In this document: positions 1-7,926 of the stretch, one piece after another
Layout of the letters: each line of letters begins with the position of its first letter
Position numbering within the stretch: position 1 is the stretch's first letter
DNA from: Amycolatopsis camponoti
GTDB lineage: Bacteria > Actinomycetota > Actinomycetes > Mycobacteriales > Pseudonocardiaceae
Assembly (NCBI RefSeq): GCF_902497555.1
Contig: NZ_CABVGP010000001.1
Span: 4,134,501-4,198,500, forward strand
Length of the DNA: 64,000 nucleotides
Direction: 5' to 3'
Notes under the pieces: model-generated
Database searches by the model: none
What the model was told of the DNA's origin: nothing
What the model saw: the letters and a program-made list of their open reading frames with translations, nothing else
Made by a program: the position numbers and the translations under genes

Positions 1-376
1 CGGCGAGCTTCGCGGAGTGCGTCTCCAGCACGCTGCGGACGCTCAGCAGCTGGTCGGCTTCTTCGTCGGTCGGCAGGTGCACGAACGCGCCCTGCGCGGG
101 GCGGAGGTCGACCCAGCCCTCGCTCTGCAGGCGCTGCAGGGCTTCCCGGACGGGCTGCCGGCTGACGCCGAGGTACTCGGCCAGGTCGGCCTCGACCAGG
201 TGCTGCCCGGGTTCGAGCGTGCGGTTGATGATCAGCTCGGCGAGGGCCTCGTAGACGACCTGGCGCAGCGGGGCGGGCCGTTCGACGCGCTTGGCGGCGG
301 TCGAGCTGAGCGAGCCCTTGGCCGTGCGGCGGCCGGACGGGCCGCGGTCTTGGAGCGGAGAAGCGGGCTGGCTCAC
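1..376 (-). CDS. GntR-family transcriptional regulator (3' part outside window)
   Basis: The first 125 residues of a DNA-binding repressor are present; the ligand-binding C-terminus lies beyond the left edge. Translation from a GTG at 376 gives a basic, serine-rich leader, then a GntR winged helix at about residues 30-95. It carries the family signatures LRQVVYEALAELI, EADLAEYLGVSRQPVREAL and GAFVHLPT. The segment after the helix (DEEADQLLSVRSVLETHSA) matches the start of an FCD-type effector domain, so FadR/FCD subfamily is likely. It is divergent from the ketopantoate-reductase-like gene at 549, and ATAC-GTAT operators lie between them, so it probably controls that gene, the formate dehydrogenase operon and itself. 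The effector cannot be inferred. The plus-strand ORF over this region is a shadow. Confidence 0.85.
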   Translation of the reverse strand, partial: MSQPASPLQDRGPSGRRTAKGSLSSTAAKRVERPAPLRQVVYEALAELIINRTLEPGQHLVEADLAEYLGVSRQPVREALQRLQSEGWVDLRPAQGAFVHLPTDEEADQLLSVRSVLETHSAKLA

Positions 377-416
377 GGGACACCTCGAGACGGAGAGGAA
401 CGCGACGATCTGTGAT

Positions 417-520
417 CAGGATACAGGTTTTGGTATGCAAAATCCCGAACTCTCACCCGGCTGGGAGTTTTGCCACGCCCTCTGGCTTCACTTCTGAATC
501 CAGGATACTGTATGCAATCA
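417..520. promoter_or_regulatory. Divergent control region with two GntR-like operators
   Basis: Two related sites lie between the GntR gene and the gene at 549. The first is ATAC-N8-GTAT at 421-436. The second is the tighter palindrome ATACTGTAT at 505-513. Both are preceded by CAGG (417 and 501) and followed by GCAA. Spaced ATAC/GTAT half-sites are typical of GntR/FCD operators. The right-hand site is about 36 bp before the ATG at 549, where a repressor could block transcription. Confidence 0.55.
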
Positions 521-548
521 CGTGCTGGACCGAAGTGGGAGGCACATC

Positions 549-1538
549 ATGAAGGTGGCAGTTCTCGGAGCCGGGGCGATCGGTGCCTACGTCGGAGCCG
601 CGCTGCACCGCGGCGGGACCGAGGTGCACCTGATCGCCCGGCGGGCCCACCTCGCCGCGATGCGCGAGCACGGCGTCCGCGTCCTCAGCCCGCGCGGCGA
701 CTTCACCGCGCACCCGCACGTCACGGACGACCCGGCCGAAGTCGGCCCGGTCGACTTCGTCTTCCTCGGCCTGAAGGCCAACTCCTACGCCTCGTGCGCA
801 TCGCTCCTCGCCCCGCTGCTCGGCCCGGACACCGCGGTCGTGGCCGCGCAGAACGGCATCCCGTGGTGGTACTTCCACGGCCTGACGGGACATCCGCTCG
901 AAGGGCACCGCGTCGAGACCGTCGACCCGGGCGGCTCGGTCACCGCGGTGCTGGAGCTGCGACGCGCGATCGGCTGCGTCGTCTACTGCTCCACGGTCAT
1001 CGAGGAACCGGGCGTGATCCGGCACCTGGAGGGCACCCGGTTCTCCCTCGGCGAGCCGGACGGCGAGATCTCCGCGCGGTGCAAGGTGCTCAGCGCGGCC
1101 ATGATCGCCGGCGGGCTCAAGGCGCCGGTCGAACCGCGGCTGCGCGACGACATCTGGATCAAGCTGATGGGCAACGTCGCCTTCAACCCGCTCTCGGCGC
1201 TGACCCGGGCGACCATGGCCCAGATGTGCGAGCACGACGACACGCGCGCTCTCGTCGCCACGATGATGACCGAGACCCTCGCGATCGCCCGCGCGGCGGG
1301 CAGCGACCCCGGTGTCTCGGTCGAGAAACGCATCGACGGCGCCTGGCGCGTCGGCCACCACAAGACGTCGATGCTGCAGGACCTCGAAGCGGGCAAGCCG
1401 CTCGAGATCGACGCGATCATCGGCGCGGTCGTGGAGCTGGCCGGTCTCACCGGCGTGCCCGCGCCGGCGCTGCGGCACGTCCACGCCGCCATCTCGCTGC
1501 TCGACCACACCAGCAACGTCCCCGTCGGGGCGCACTGA
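549..1538 (+). CDS. 2-dehydropantoate 2-reductase-like NAD(P)H oxidoreductase (ApbA/PanE family)
   Basis: The 329-residue product has the two-domain ketopantoate reductase fold. The N-terminal Rossmann domain opens with VAVLGAGAIGAYVGAAL and contains QNGIPWW. The C-terminal helical domain has the family IWIKLMGNVAFNPLSALT segment, whose lysine corresponds to the catalytic region. The chosen ATG at 549 has GGGAGG just upstream; an in-frame start at 522 would add an unconserved leader. It is the first gene of an operon with formate dehydrogenase, 13 bp upstream of the next start and divergent from GntR. Family members reduce ketopantoate, but many paralogues act on other 2-oxo acids. This context (formate, glyoxylate, C2/C3 acids) makes a catabolic 2-oxo-acid substrate as likely as pantothenate synthesis. 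Confidence 0.8.
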   Translation: MKVAVLGAGAIGAYVGAALHRGGTEVHLIARRAHLAAMREHGVRVLSPRGDFTAHPHVTDDPAEVGPVDFVFLGLKANSYASCASLLAPLLGPDTAVVAAQNGIPWWYFHGLTGHPLEGHRVETVDPGGSVTAVLELRRAIGCVVYCSTVIEEPGVIRHLEGTRFSLGEPDGEISARCKVLSAAMIAGGLKAPVEPRLRDDIWIKLMGNVAFNPLSALTRATMAQMCEHDDTRALVATMMTETLAIARAAGSDPGVSVEKRIDGAWRVGHHKTSMLQDLEAGKPLEIDAIIGAVVELAGLTGVPAPALRHVHAAISLLDHTSNVPVGAH

Positions 1539-1551
1539 CCCGGAGGTGCCC

Positions 1552-3471
1552 GTGAAGCGCAAGAAGACCGAGCCGTACGTCCGGCTCACCCGGCCCCTCG
1601 TGCGCGACTTCGGCGTGCTGCGGCCCGCGACCTGGGAGGAGGCCCTCGACCGGGCTGCCGCCGGCATCCGCCGGACGCTGGAGAGCAAGGGGCCCGAGGC
1701 GTTCGGGATGTTCTCGTGCGCCCGCGCGACCAACGAGATGAACTTCGTCGCGCAGAAGTTCACCCGCGCGGTGATCGGCACGAACAACGTCGACTCGTGT
1801 AACCGCACGTGTCACGCGCCGAGCGTCGCCGGGCTGGCCCGGGTGTTCGACAGCGGCGGCGGGACGTCGTCGTACCAGGAGATCGAGGACGCCGACGTCA
1901 TCGTCGTCTGGGGCGGCAACCCCCGCGAGGCGCACCCGATCTTCTTCCAGCACGTGCTCAAGGCGGTCCACAAGGGAGCGAAGCTCTTCGTCGTCGACCC
2001 GCGCCGGACGAGCACCGCGAGCTGGGCGCACCGGCAGCTGCAGCTCGAGGTCGGCACCGACATCCCGCTGGCCCACGCGGTCGCCCGCGAGATCGTCCAC
2101 TCCGGACTCGCCAACACGACGTTCATCGAGCGCGCCACCGAAGGGTTCGCCGAGTTCGCGGCCTCGGTCGAGCCGTGGACCCTGGAGGTCGCGGAGAAGA
2201 CCACCGGCGTGCCCGCGGAGCTGATCCGCGAGCTGGCCCACGCCTACGCCCGCGCCGACCGCGGGCAGCTGTCGTGGACCCTCGGCATCACCGAGCACCA
2301 CAACGGCACCGACAACGTCCTGGCGCTGATCAACCTCGCGCTGCTGGCCGGGCAGGTCGGCCGCTACGGTGCCGGGCTGAACCCGCTGCGCGGGCAGAAC
2401 AACGTCCAGGGCGGCGGCGACATGGGCGCCATCCCCGACCGCCTGCCGGGTTTCCAGGACGTCCTCGACGCGGACGTCCGCGCCAAGTTCGACGCCGCGT
2501 GGGGCTCGTCGATCCCGGCGCACAAGGGCCTCAACCTCACGCAGATGCTCGACGCGATGGAAAGCGGCGACCTGACCTGTGTGTACATCATCGGCGAGAA
2601 CCCGGTGCAGTCCGAAGCGGACTGCGAGCACACGGTCAAGCGGCTGTCCAATGTGGACCACCTCGTGGTGCAGGACATCTTCCTCACGAAGACCGCGCAG
2701 CTGGCCGACGTCGTGCTGCCGGCGTCGGCGGCCTGGTGCGAGAGCGACGGCACGTTCACCAACTCCGAACGCCGGGTGCAGCGCGTCCGCAAAGCCCTCG
2801 AACCGCCGGCGGGCGCGCGCGACGACATCGAGCTGCTGTCCGAGCTGGCGCGCCGGCTCGGCCACGACTGGCACCACACCGGCGGCCAGGAGGTCTGGGA
2901 CGAGCTGCGCTCGCTGTCCCCGATGCACGCCGGGATGTCCTACGCGCGGCTGGAAGAGCTGGGCGGTATCCAGTGGCCGTGCTACACCGAGGACACCCTC
3001 GAGCCGACGTTCCTGCACGGCCGCCTGTGGGCCGACGACCCGGCGGAGCGCGGCCGCCCGGCGCCGTTCACGGTGCTCGAGCACAGCCCGCCGGTCGACC
3101 TGCTCACCGAGGAGTTCCCAATCCGCCTCACCACCGGGCGGCGCCTGGACTCCTACAACACCGGCGTCCAGTCCGGCGGGTTCCCCTCGCCGCTGCGGCA
3201 GGGCGAGACCCTGGACCTGTGCCCGGAAGACGCGCGGTCGCTCGGGGTCGAGCCCGAGGAGCTGGTCCGGATCTCCTCGCGGCGTGGCGAGATCGTCGCG
3301 CCGGTCCGGCTCGACACCGGGCTCAAGCCGGGCCTGGCGTTCATGACGTTCCACTTCCCGGACGAGGTCGACGTCAACGTCATCACCATCGAGGCGACCT
3401 GCCCGATCGCCGGCACCGCGGAGTACAAGGCCGCGGCCATCCGGGTGGACAAGCTGCCGGTGGAGGTCTGA
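1552..3471 (+). CDS. fdhA: Formate dehydrogenase catalytic (molybdopterin) subunit lacking its N-terminal Fe-S domain
   Basis: This 639-residue protein is the bis-MGD catalytic core of a formate dehydrogenase. Around residue 87 it has CNRTCHAPSVAGL, where the second Cys takes the place of selenocysteine in SeCys enzymes, so it is a cysteine enzyme. Other core motifs are VWGGNPREAHP, the LLAGQVGRYGAGLNPLRGQNN region and a C-terminal dinucleotide-binding domain (LTTGRRLDSYNTGVQS). It starts directly in the molybdopterin domain: neither the usual 2Fe-2S/4Fe-4S ferredoxin modules nor the CxxCxxxC Fe4S4 domain is present. Those pieces are encoded by the gene at 5215, two genes downstream. GTG at 1552 was chosen because of GGAGG nine bases upstream; the reading frame extends further 5' but overlaps the preceding gene. 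Confidence 0.9.
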   Translation: MKRKKTEPYVRLTRPLVRDFGVLRPATWEEALDRAAAGIRRTLESKGPEAFGMFSCARATNEMNFVAQKFTRAVIGTNNVDSCNRTCHAPSVAGLARVFDSGGGTSSYQEIEDADVIVVWGGNPREAHPIFFQHVLKAVHKGAKLFVVDPRRTSTASWAHRQLQLEVGTDIPLAHAVAREIVHSGLANTTFIERATEGFAEFAASVEPWTLEVAEKTTGVPAELIRELAHAYARADRGQLSWTLGITEHHNGTDNVLALINLALLAGQVGRYGAGLNPLRGQNNVQGGGDMGAIPDRLPGFQDVLDADVRAKFDAAWGSSIPAHKGLNLTQMLDAMESGDLTCVYIIGENPVQSEADCEHTVKRLSNVDHLVVQDIFLTKTAQLADVVLPASAAWCESDGTFTNSERRVQRVRKALEPPAGARDDIELLSELARRLGHDWHHTGGQEVWDELRSLSPMHAGMSYARLEELGGIQWPCYTEDTLEPTFLHGRLWADDPAERGRPAPFTVLEHSPPVDLLTEEFPIRLTTGRRLDSYNTGVQSGGFPSPLRQGETLDLCPEDARSLGVEPEELVRISSRRGEIVAPVRLDTGLKPGLAFMTFHFPDEVDVNVITIEATCPIAGTAEYKAAAIRVDKLPVEV

Positions 3472-3472
3472 G

Positions 3473-5218
3473 GTGGATCTCAAGCTCCTCGACGCCGTCG
3501 CCACCCGCGAGGAACGGGAGGCGGTCGCCGGGTTCGCCGGCGGCGGGCGAGACCAGCTGCTGCCCGCCCTGCACGCGGTCAACGACCGGGTCGGCTGGAT
3601 CAGCCAGGGCGCGCTCAACCTCATCTGCGAGGCGCTGCACGTGCCGCCCGCCGACGCGTACGGCGTGGCCAGCTTCTATTCGCTGTTCGCGCTGGAGGAG
3701 CGCCCGGAACGGGTGGTGCACGTGTGCACCGACCTGGCCTGCCGGCTCAAGGGCGCGGACACCGTGTGCGACGTCCTCACCGAACACGTCGGCGCCGCGG
3801 GGAAGGCGCGCGGCGGGGTCACGTGGCTGCGCAGCCCGTGCCTCGGCGTCTGCGAACGAGCCCCCGCGGCGCTGACGTTCCAAGCCGGCGCCCCGGCGAC
3901 CACGGAGCTGCTCGCCCCGGCGACCGGCGCGTCGGCCGTGCTCGCCGCCGGGCGGCCACCGTCCGGTTCGGAGGGTGCGCCGCCGGTGATCCACCAGAAG
4001 AACGGGCTGCGGCTGCTGCGGCGGGTGGGCGTGGCCGATCCGTCCAGTGTGGACGACTACCGCGCGGCCGGTGGTTACGCCGCCCTGCGCAACGCCCTGC
4101 GGATGGGCGAGGCCGCGGTGCTCCGCGAGGTCACCGACTCAGGGCTGCTGGGACGCGGCGGTGCGGCGTTCCCGACCGGGCGCAAGTGGGCGGCCACGGC
4201 CGCGCAGCCCGCCGGGCCGCACTACCTGGTGTGCAACGCCGACGAGAGCGAACCCGGCACGTTCAAGGACCGGGTGCTGCTCGAAGGCGACCCGTTCGCG
4301 CTGGTGGAGTCGATGACGATCGCCGCGTTCGCCATCGGCGCCCGGCAGGGCTACGTCTACTTGCGCGGCGAGTACCCACGGGCGCTGCGGCTGCTCCGGA
4401 ACGCGATCGACGTGGCTCGGGAACGTGGGTTCCTCGGCGCGGACATCATGGGCCAGGAGGGCTTCGCGTTCGACATCGAGATCCGGCGCGGCGCGGGTGC
4501 CTACATCTGCGGCGAGGAGACCGCGATCTTCAACTCGATCGAAGGCTTCCGCGGGGAACCGCGCACGAAACCGCCCTTCCCGGTCGAGAAGGGGTTGTTC
4601 GGCAAGCCAACGGTCGTCAACAACGTCGAGACGCTGGTCAACGTGCCGTTGATCCTCACCGAGGGGGCCGCCGCGTACCGGTCCATCGGCACGGAGACGT
4701 CGGCCGGGCCGAAGCTGTTCTGCGTGTCCGGGAACGTCGAACGGCCGGGTGTGTACGAAGTGCCGTTCGGGACGACTCTGCGGGAACTGCTGGCACTGGC
4801 CGGGGGAGTACCCGAGGGCCGTTCGCTGCGTGCCGTGCTCCTCGGCGGGGCCGCGGGCGGGTTCGTCCGGCCCGACGAGCTGGACCTGCCACTGACGTTC
4901 GAAGACGCGCGGGCGGCGAAGACGACGCTCGGCTCGGGCGTCGTCCTGGTCCTCGACGACCTGGCCGACCTCGGCGGCTTCCTGCTGCGGATCGCGGAGT
5001 TCTTCCGCGACGAATCGTGCGGGCAGTGCGTCCCGTGCCGGATCGGGACGGTCCGGCAGGAGGAGGCGATCCGGCGGGTCCTCGCGGCCGGCACGGAGGA
5101 GCGGCCACTGCTCCGGGAAGTGGGCGGAGTCATGCGGGACTCGTCGATCTGCGGCCTCGGCCAGACCGCGTGGAACGCCGTCGAATCGGCCATCGACCGG
5201 TTGGGAGCGCTGCAATGA
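3473..5218 (+). CDS. Fused NuoE/NuoF-type NADH-binding subunit of formate dehydrogenase
   Basis: This 581-residue fusion delivers formate electrons to NAD+. Residues 1-160 are a NuoE/FdsG-like 2Fe-2S thioredoxin-fold domain with VCTDLACRLKGA and SPCLGVCERAP as cysteine ligand pairs. From about 175 on it is NuoF/FdsB-like, with the glycine-rich NADH site GLLGRGGAAFPTGRKW, the FMN site GAGAYICGEETAIFNS, and a C-terminal 4Fe-4S site ESCGQCVPCRIGT plus the distal cysteine in SSICGLGQTA. In most NAD-dependent FDHs these are two genes (fdsG, fdsB). GTG at 3473 lies two bases past the preceding stop, and the stop overlaps the next ATG (ATGA), so the three genes should be translationally coupled. Confidence 0.9.
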   Translation: MDLKLLDAVATREEREAVAGFAGGGRDQLLPALHAVNDRVGWISQGALNLICEALHVPPADAYGVASFYSLFALEERPERVVHVCTDLACRLKGADTVCDVLTEHVGAAGKARGGVTWLRSPCLGVCERAPAALTFQAGAPATTELLAPATGASAVLAAGRPPSGSEGAPPVIHQKNGLRLLRRVGVADPSSVDDYRAAGGYAALRNALRMGEAAVLREVTDSGLLGRGGAAFPTGRKWAATAAQPAGPHYLVCNADESEPGTFKDRVLLEGDPFALVESMTIAAFAIGARQGYVYLRGEYPRALRLLRNAIDVARERGFLGADIMGQEGFAFDIEIRRGAGAYICGEETAIFNSIEGFRGEPRTKPPFPVEKGLFGKPTVVNNVETLVNVPLILTEGAAAYRSIGTETSAGPKLFCVSGNVERPGVYEVPFGTTLRELLALAGGVPEGRSLRAVLLGGAAGGFVRPDELDLPLTFEDARAAKTTLGSGVVLVLDDLADLGGFLLRIAEFFRDESCGQCVPCRIGTVRQEEAIRRVLAAGTEERPLLREVGGVMRDSSICGLGQTAWNAVESAIDRLGALQ

Positions 5219-6072
5219 CCATTGTGGACATCGGAATCCCGAAGCGGCTGGTCGAGTTCACTGTGGACGGTGAAAAGGTCCGAGTGCCGGAGGGCTCGAC
5301 GATCCTCGACGCCTGCACGGCGGCGGGCAAGGACATCCCGACCCTCTGCTACGGCGACACCCTCGAACCGGCGAACGCCTGCCGCGTCTGCATGGTCGAA
5401 GTCGAAGGCTCGCGGACGCTGGTGCCGTCCTGCTCACGCAAGGCCGAGCCGGGGATGGTGGTGCGCACCGACTCCGAGCGGACGCGCACGAGCCGCAAAG
5501 TGGTCCTCGAACTCCTGGCCTCGGCGACGGATCTGTCGACCACGCCGGGCGTCGCGGAGTGGATCGCGGAGACCGGCGCCGATCCGGACCGCTTCGGCCC
5601 GGACGCGGCCACCGTGGCGCAACCGGCTTTGGTGGACAACGAGCTGTACGTCCGGGACTACGAGAAGTGCATCCTCTGCTACAAGTGCGTCGACGCGTGC
5701 GGCGACCAGTGGCAGAACTCGTTCGCCATCAGCGTGGCCGGCCGGGGGTTCGACGCGCGGATCTCGACGGAGTTCTCGAACCCGTTGCCGGACAGCGCGT
5801 GCGTGTACTGCGGCAACTGCGTCGAGGTGTGCCCGACGGGCGCGCTCAGCTTCAAGCGCGAGTACGACAAGCGCGAGGACGGCACCTGGGACGAGTCCCG
5901 CCAGACGGCGACCACGACCGTGTGCACGTTCTGCGGGGTCGGCTGCAACCTGACACTGCACGTCCAGGACAACGAGATCGTCAAGGTGACCTCGCCGCAC
6001 GAAAGCTCGGTGACGCACGGGAACCTGTGTATCAAGGGCCGGTTCGGCTGGCAGCACGTCCAGAACAAGTAG
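5215..6072 (+). CDS. Ferredoxin-type N-terminal half of formate dehydrogenase alpha subunit (NuoG/FdsA-N-like)
   Basis: This 285-residue iron-sulfur protein corresponds to the N-terminal third of FdsA/HoxU/NuoG. In order: a 2Fe-2S domain (TLCYGDTLEPANACRVCMVE plus a later Cys), a His/Cys-type linker, two 4Fe-4S ferredoxin motifs (CILCYKCVDAC, CVYCGNCVEVCPTGAL) and, at the very C-terminus, a complete molybdopterin-oxidoreductase Fe4S4 motif (CTFCGVGCNL ... GNLCIKG). The last module normally begins the catalytic chain, so here the cut lies just after it. Gene order is also inverted relative to the fused FdsA: the C-terminal half comes first and the N-terminal half last. It should dock onto the 1552 product and pass electrons to the NuoEF-like subunit. 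Confidence 0.9.
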   Translation: MTIVDIGIPKRLVEFTVDGEKVRVPEGSTILDACTAAGKDIPTLCYGDTLEPANACRVCMVEVEGSRTLVPSCSRKAEPGMVVRTDSERTRTSRKVVLELLASATDLSTTPGVAEWIAETGADPDRFGPDAATVAQPALVDNELYVRDYEKCILCYKCVDACGDQWQNSFAISVAGRGFDARISTEFSNPLPDSACVYCGNCVEVCPTGALSFKREYDKREDGTWDESRQTATTTVCTFCGVGCNLTLHVQDNEIVKVTSPHESSVTHGNLCIKGRFGWQHVQNK

Positions 6073-6088
6073 CGGCACCCTCGCGCCG

Positions 6089-6119
6089 AGGCGCCGTGGC
6101 TCGACGAGCTGCGGCGCCT
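6089..6119 (+). terminator. Hairpin terminator of the formate dehydrogenase operon
   Basis: An 8-bp stem (AGGCGCCG / CGGCGCCT) encloses a 15-nt loop that itself contains GCTC-GAC-GAGC. It begins 17 bp after the stop at 6072. There is no long T-tract, as is common in actinomycetes. Confidence 0.55.
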
Positions 6120-6228
6120 TCGTCGTCTCCGCGCGCCGGTGGCCCCGCGCCCGTTGACCGCAGGCCCGCTGAGCAGCTATTCTCGATATGCGAAAGAAAA
6201 ATTCCGGATAGTGAAATTTGAGGTCGCG

Positions 6229-7041
6229 ATGCCAGAAGAGGGGCACTCCCTGCCGTACGTCGCCAACCTGTCGATCCTGTTCAAGGAGGTACCGCTGCTC
6301 GAGCGCGCGGCCGCCGCGCGGGAGGCCGGGTTCACCGACGTCGAGTACTGGTGGCCGTTCGACACCGCGGTCCCCGCGCGCGACGAGGTCGACGCGTTCG
6401 TGCGAAGCCTGGACGGCGTCCGCCTGCGCGGGCTGAACTTCTACGCCGGCGACATGGCGGCGGGGGAGCGGGGCCTGGTGTCGTGGATCGGCCGCGAGGC
6501 CGAGTTCGCCGACGGCCTCGTCGTCGCGCTCGGCATCGCCGAACGCACCGGCTGCCGCAGCTTCAACGCGCTCTACGGCAACCGGCTCGACGGCGAAGAC
6601 CCCGCCAAGCAGGACGAACTCGCCCGCGTACACCTCGCGACGGCCGCCGAGGCCGCCGCGAAGATCGGCGCGCAGCTGGTCCTCGAACCGCTCTCCGGCG
6701 CGGACCGCTACCCGCTCAAGACCGCCGCGGATGCCGTGGCCGTGCTCGACGACCTCGGGCGCGACAACGTGCGGCTGCTGGCCGACCTGTACCACCTGGC
6801 AGTCAACGGCGACGACCTGGACGCACTGGCGACGACGTACATCGCCCGGATCGGGCACGTGCAGATCGCCGACGCACCCGGGCGCCACCAGCCCGGCACC
6901 GGCTCGCTGGACCTCGACGGGCACCTCGCGAGGCTGCAGAACGCGGGTTACGACGGGTTCGTCGGGATCGAGTACGTCCCGGAGCCCGACACCCTCACGT
7001 CGCTGAACTGGCTGCCGATCATCCGAAGGGGACGAGCATGA
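6229..7041 (+). CDS. hyi: Hydroxypyruvate isomerase
   Basis: This 270-residue xylose-isomerase-like TIM barrel interconverts hydroxypyruvate and tartronate semialdehyde. Family features include the opening PYVANLSILFKEVPLLER, EYWWPFD, the NFYAGDMAAGERGL loop, LEPLS with a metal-binding Glu, LADLYHLAVNGDD, GHVQIADAPGRHQPGTG and the terminal IGIEY-type Glu (VGIEYVP). The ATG at 6229 has GAGGT five bases upstream; a GTG at 6211 is possible. It is the first gene of a tightly packed operon with tartronate semialdehyde reductase (ATGA overlap) and glyoxylate carboligase. The leader from 6170 is unusually AT-rich and probably contains the promoter. Confidence 0.9.
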   Translation: MPEEGHSLPYVANLSILFKEVPLLERAAAAREAGFTDVEYWWPFDTAVPARDEVDAFVRSLDGVRLRGLNFYAGDMAAGERGLVSWIGREAEFADGLVVALGIAERTGCRSFNALYGNRLDGEDPAKQDELARVHLATAAEAAAKIGAQLVLEPLSGADRYPLKTAADAVAVLDDLGRDNVRLLADLYHLAVNGDDLDALATTYIARIGHVQIADAPGRHQPGTGSLDLDGHLARLQNAGYDGFVGIEYVPEPDTLTSLNWLPIIRRGRA

Positions 7042-7925
7042 AACTGGGATTCATCGGACTGGGCGTGATGGGCGCCCCGATGGCCGCGCACCTGGTCGCG
7101 GCCGGGCACGAAGTCAGCGGCTACGACGTCCACGCCGCCGCGGGGGAGAAGCTACAGGCCGCCGGCGGGCGCGCCGCCACGAGCGTGGCCGACGCGGTGG
7201 CCGGGGCGGACGTCGTGATCACGATGTTGCCGAACCACCCGCAGGTCGAGGAGGTCGTGCTGGCCGCGGGCGGCGTGCTCGACACGGCCGAGCCCGGCAC
7301 ACTCTTGATCGACATGAGCACGATCCGGCCCGAGACGTCGATCGCCGTCGCGGAAGCCGCACGGGACAAGAAGATCCGCGTCCTGGACGCCCCCGTGTCC
7401 GGTGGGCAGGCCGGGGCCGAGCAGGCGTCGCTGTCCATCATGGTCGGCGGTTCCGAAGAGGACTTCGAGGACGCGAAGCCGGTGTTCGACGCGCTCGGCA
7501 AGACCGTCGTGCACGTCGGCCCGCACGGCGCCGGCCAGGTCGTGAAGGCCGCCAACCAGCTCGTCGTGGGCGGGATCTACGGCCTGGTCGCCGAGGCGAT
7601 CGTGTTGCTGGAGGCGTCCGGTGTGGACGCTCTGACCGGGCTCGACGTCCTCGCCGGCGGCCTCGCGGGCAGCCGGATCCTCGAGCTCAAGCGCAAGTCC
7701 ATGGTGGAGCGCCAGTTCGCGCCCGGGTTCCGGATCGACCTGCACCACAAGGACATGGGGATCGCGCTGGCCGCCGCCCGGCAGGCCGACGTCGCGCTCC
7801 CGCTCACCGGGCTGGTCGCCCAGCTCGTCGCCGCCGGCCGCGCCATGGGCCACGGCTCCCTGGACCACTCGGCCTTGCTGAAGGTCGTCGAACAGTTGTC
7901 GGGCCGCGTCCCGGCGGAGGTGTGA
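7038..7925 (+). CDS. glxR: 2-hydroxy-3-oxopropionate (tartronate semialdehyde) reductase
   Basis: This 295-residue beta-hydroxyacid dehydrogenase reduces tartronate semialdehyde to D-glycerate with NAD(P)H. It shows the Rossmann motif FIGLGVMGAPMAAHL, the substrate-binding DAPVSGGQAGAEQASLSIMV signature and the catalytic-lysine segment GAGQVVKAANQLVV, followed by the helical C-terminal domain with HHKDMGIAL. Length and motifs match GarR/GlxR. Its ATG overlaps the hyi stop and glyoxylate carboligase starts two bases after its own stop. This order is the glycerate pathway for glyoxylate use, completed by the glycerate kinase at 15871. Confidence 0.92.
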   Translation: MKLGFIGLGVMGAPMAAHLVAAGHEVSGYDVHAAAGEKLQAAGGRAATSVADAVAGADVVITMLPNHPQVEEVVLAAGGVLDTAEPGTLLIDMSTIRPETSIAVAEAARDKKIRVLDAPVSGGQAGAEQASLSIMVGGSEEDFEDAKPVFDALGKTVVHVGPHGAGQVVKAANQLVVGGIYGLVAEAIVLLEASGVDALTGLDVLAGGLAGSRILELKRKSMVERQFAPGFRIDLHHKDMGIALAAARQADVALPLTGLVAQLVAAGRAMGHGSLDHSALLKVVEQLSGRVPAEV

Positions 7926-7926
7926 C

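Noticed and set aside
17..415. Plus-strand ORF at the left edge
   Set aside because: The minus strand encodes a clear GntR helix-turn-helix; the plus-strand protein is its shadow.
1552..3471. Formate dehydrogenase catalytic gene as a truncated pseudogene or a selenoprotein
   Set aside because: The missing Fe-S modules are found intact in the gene at 5215, the frame is open throughout, and the active-site position is a Cys codon (TGT at 1810), not TGA.
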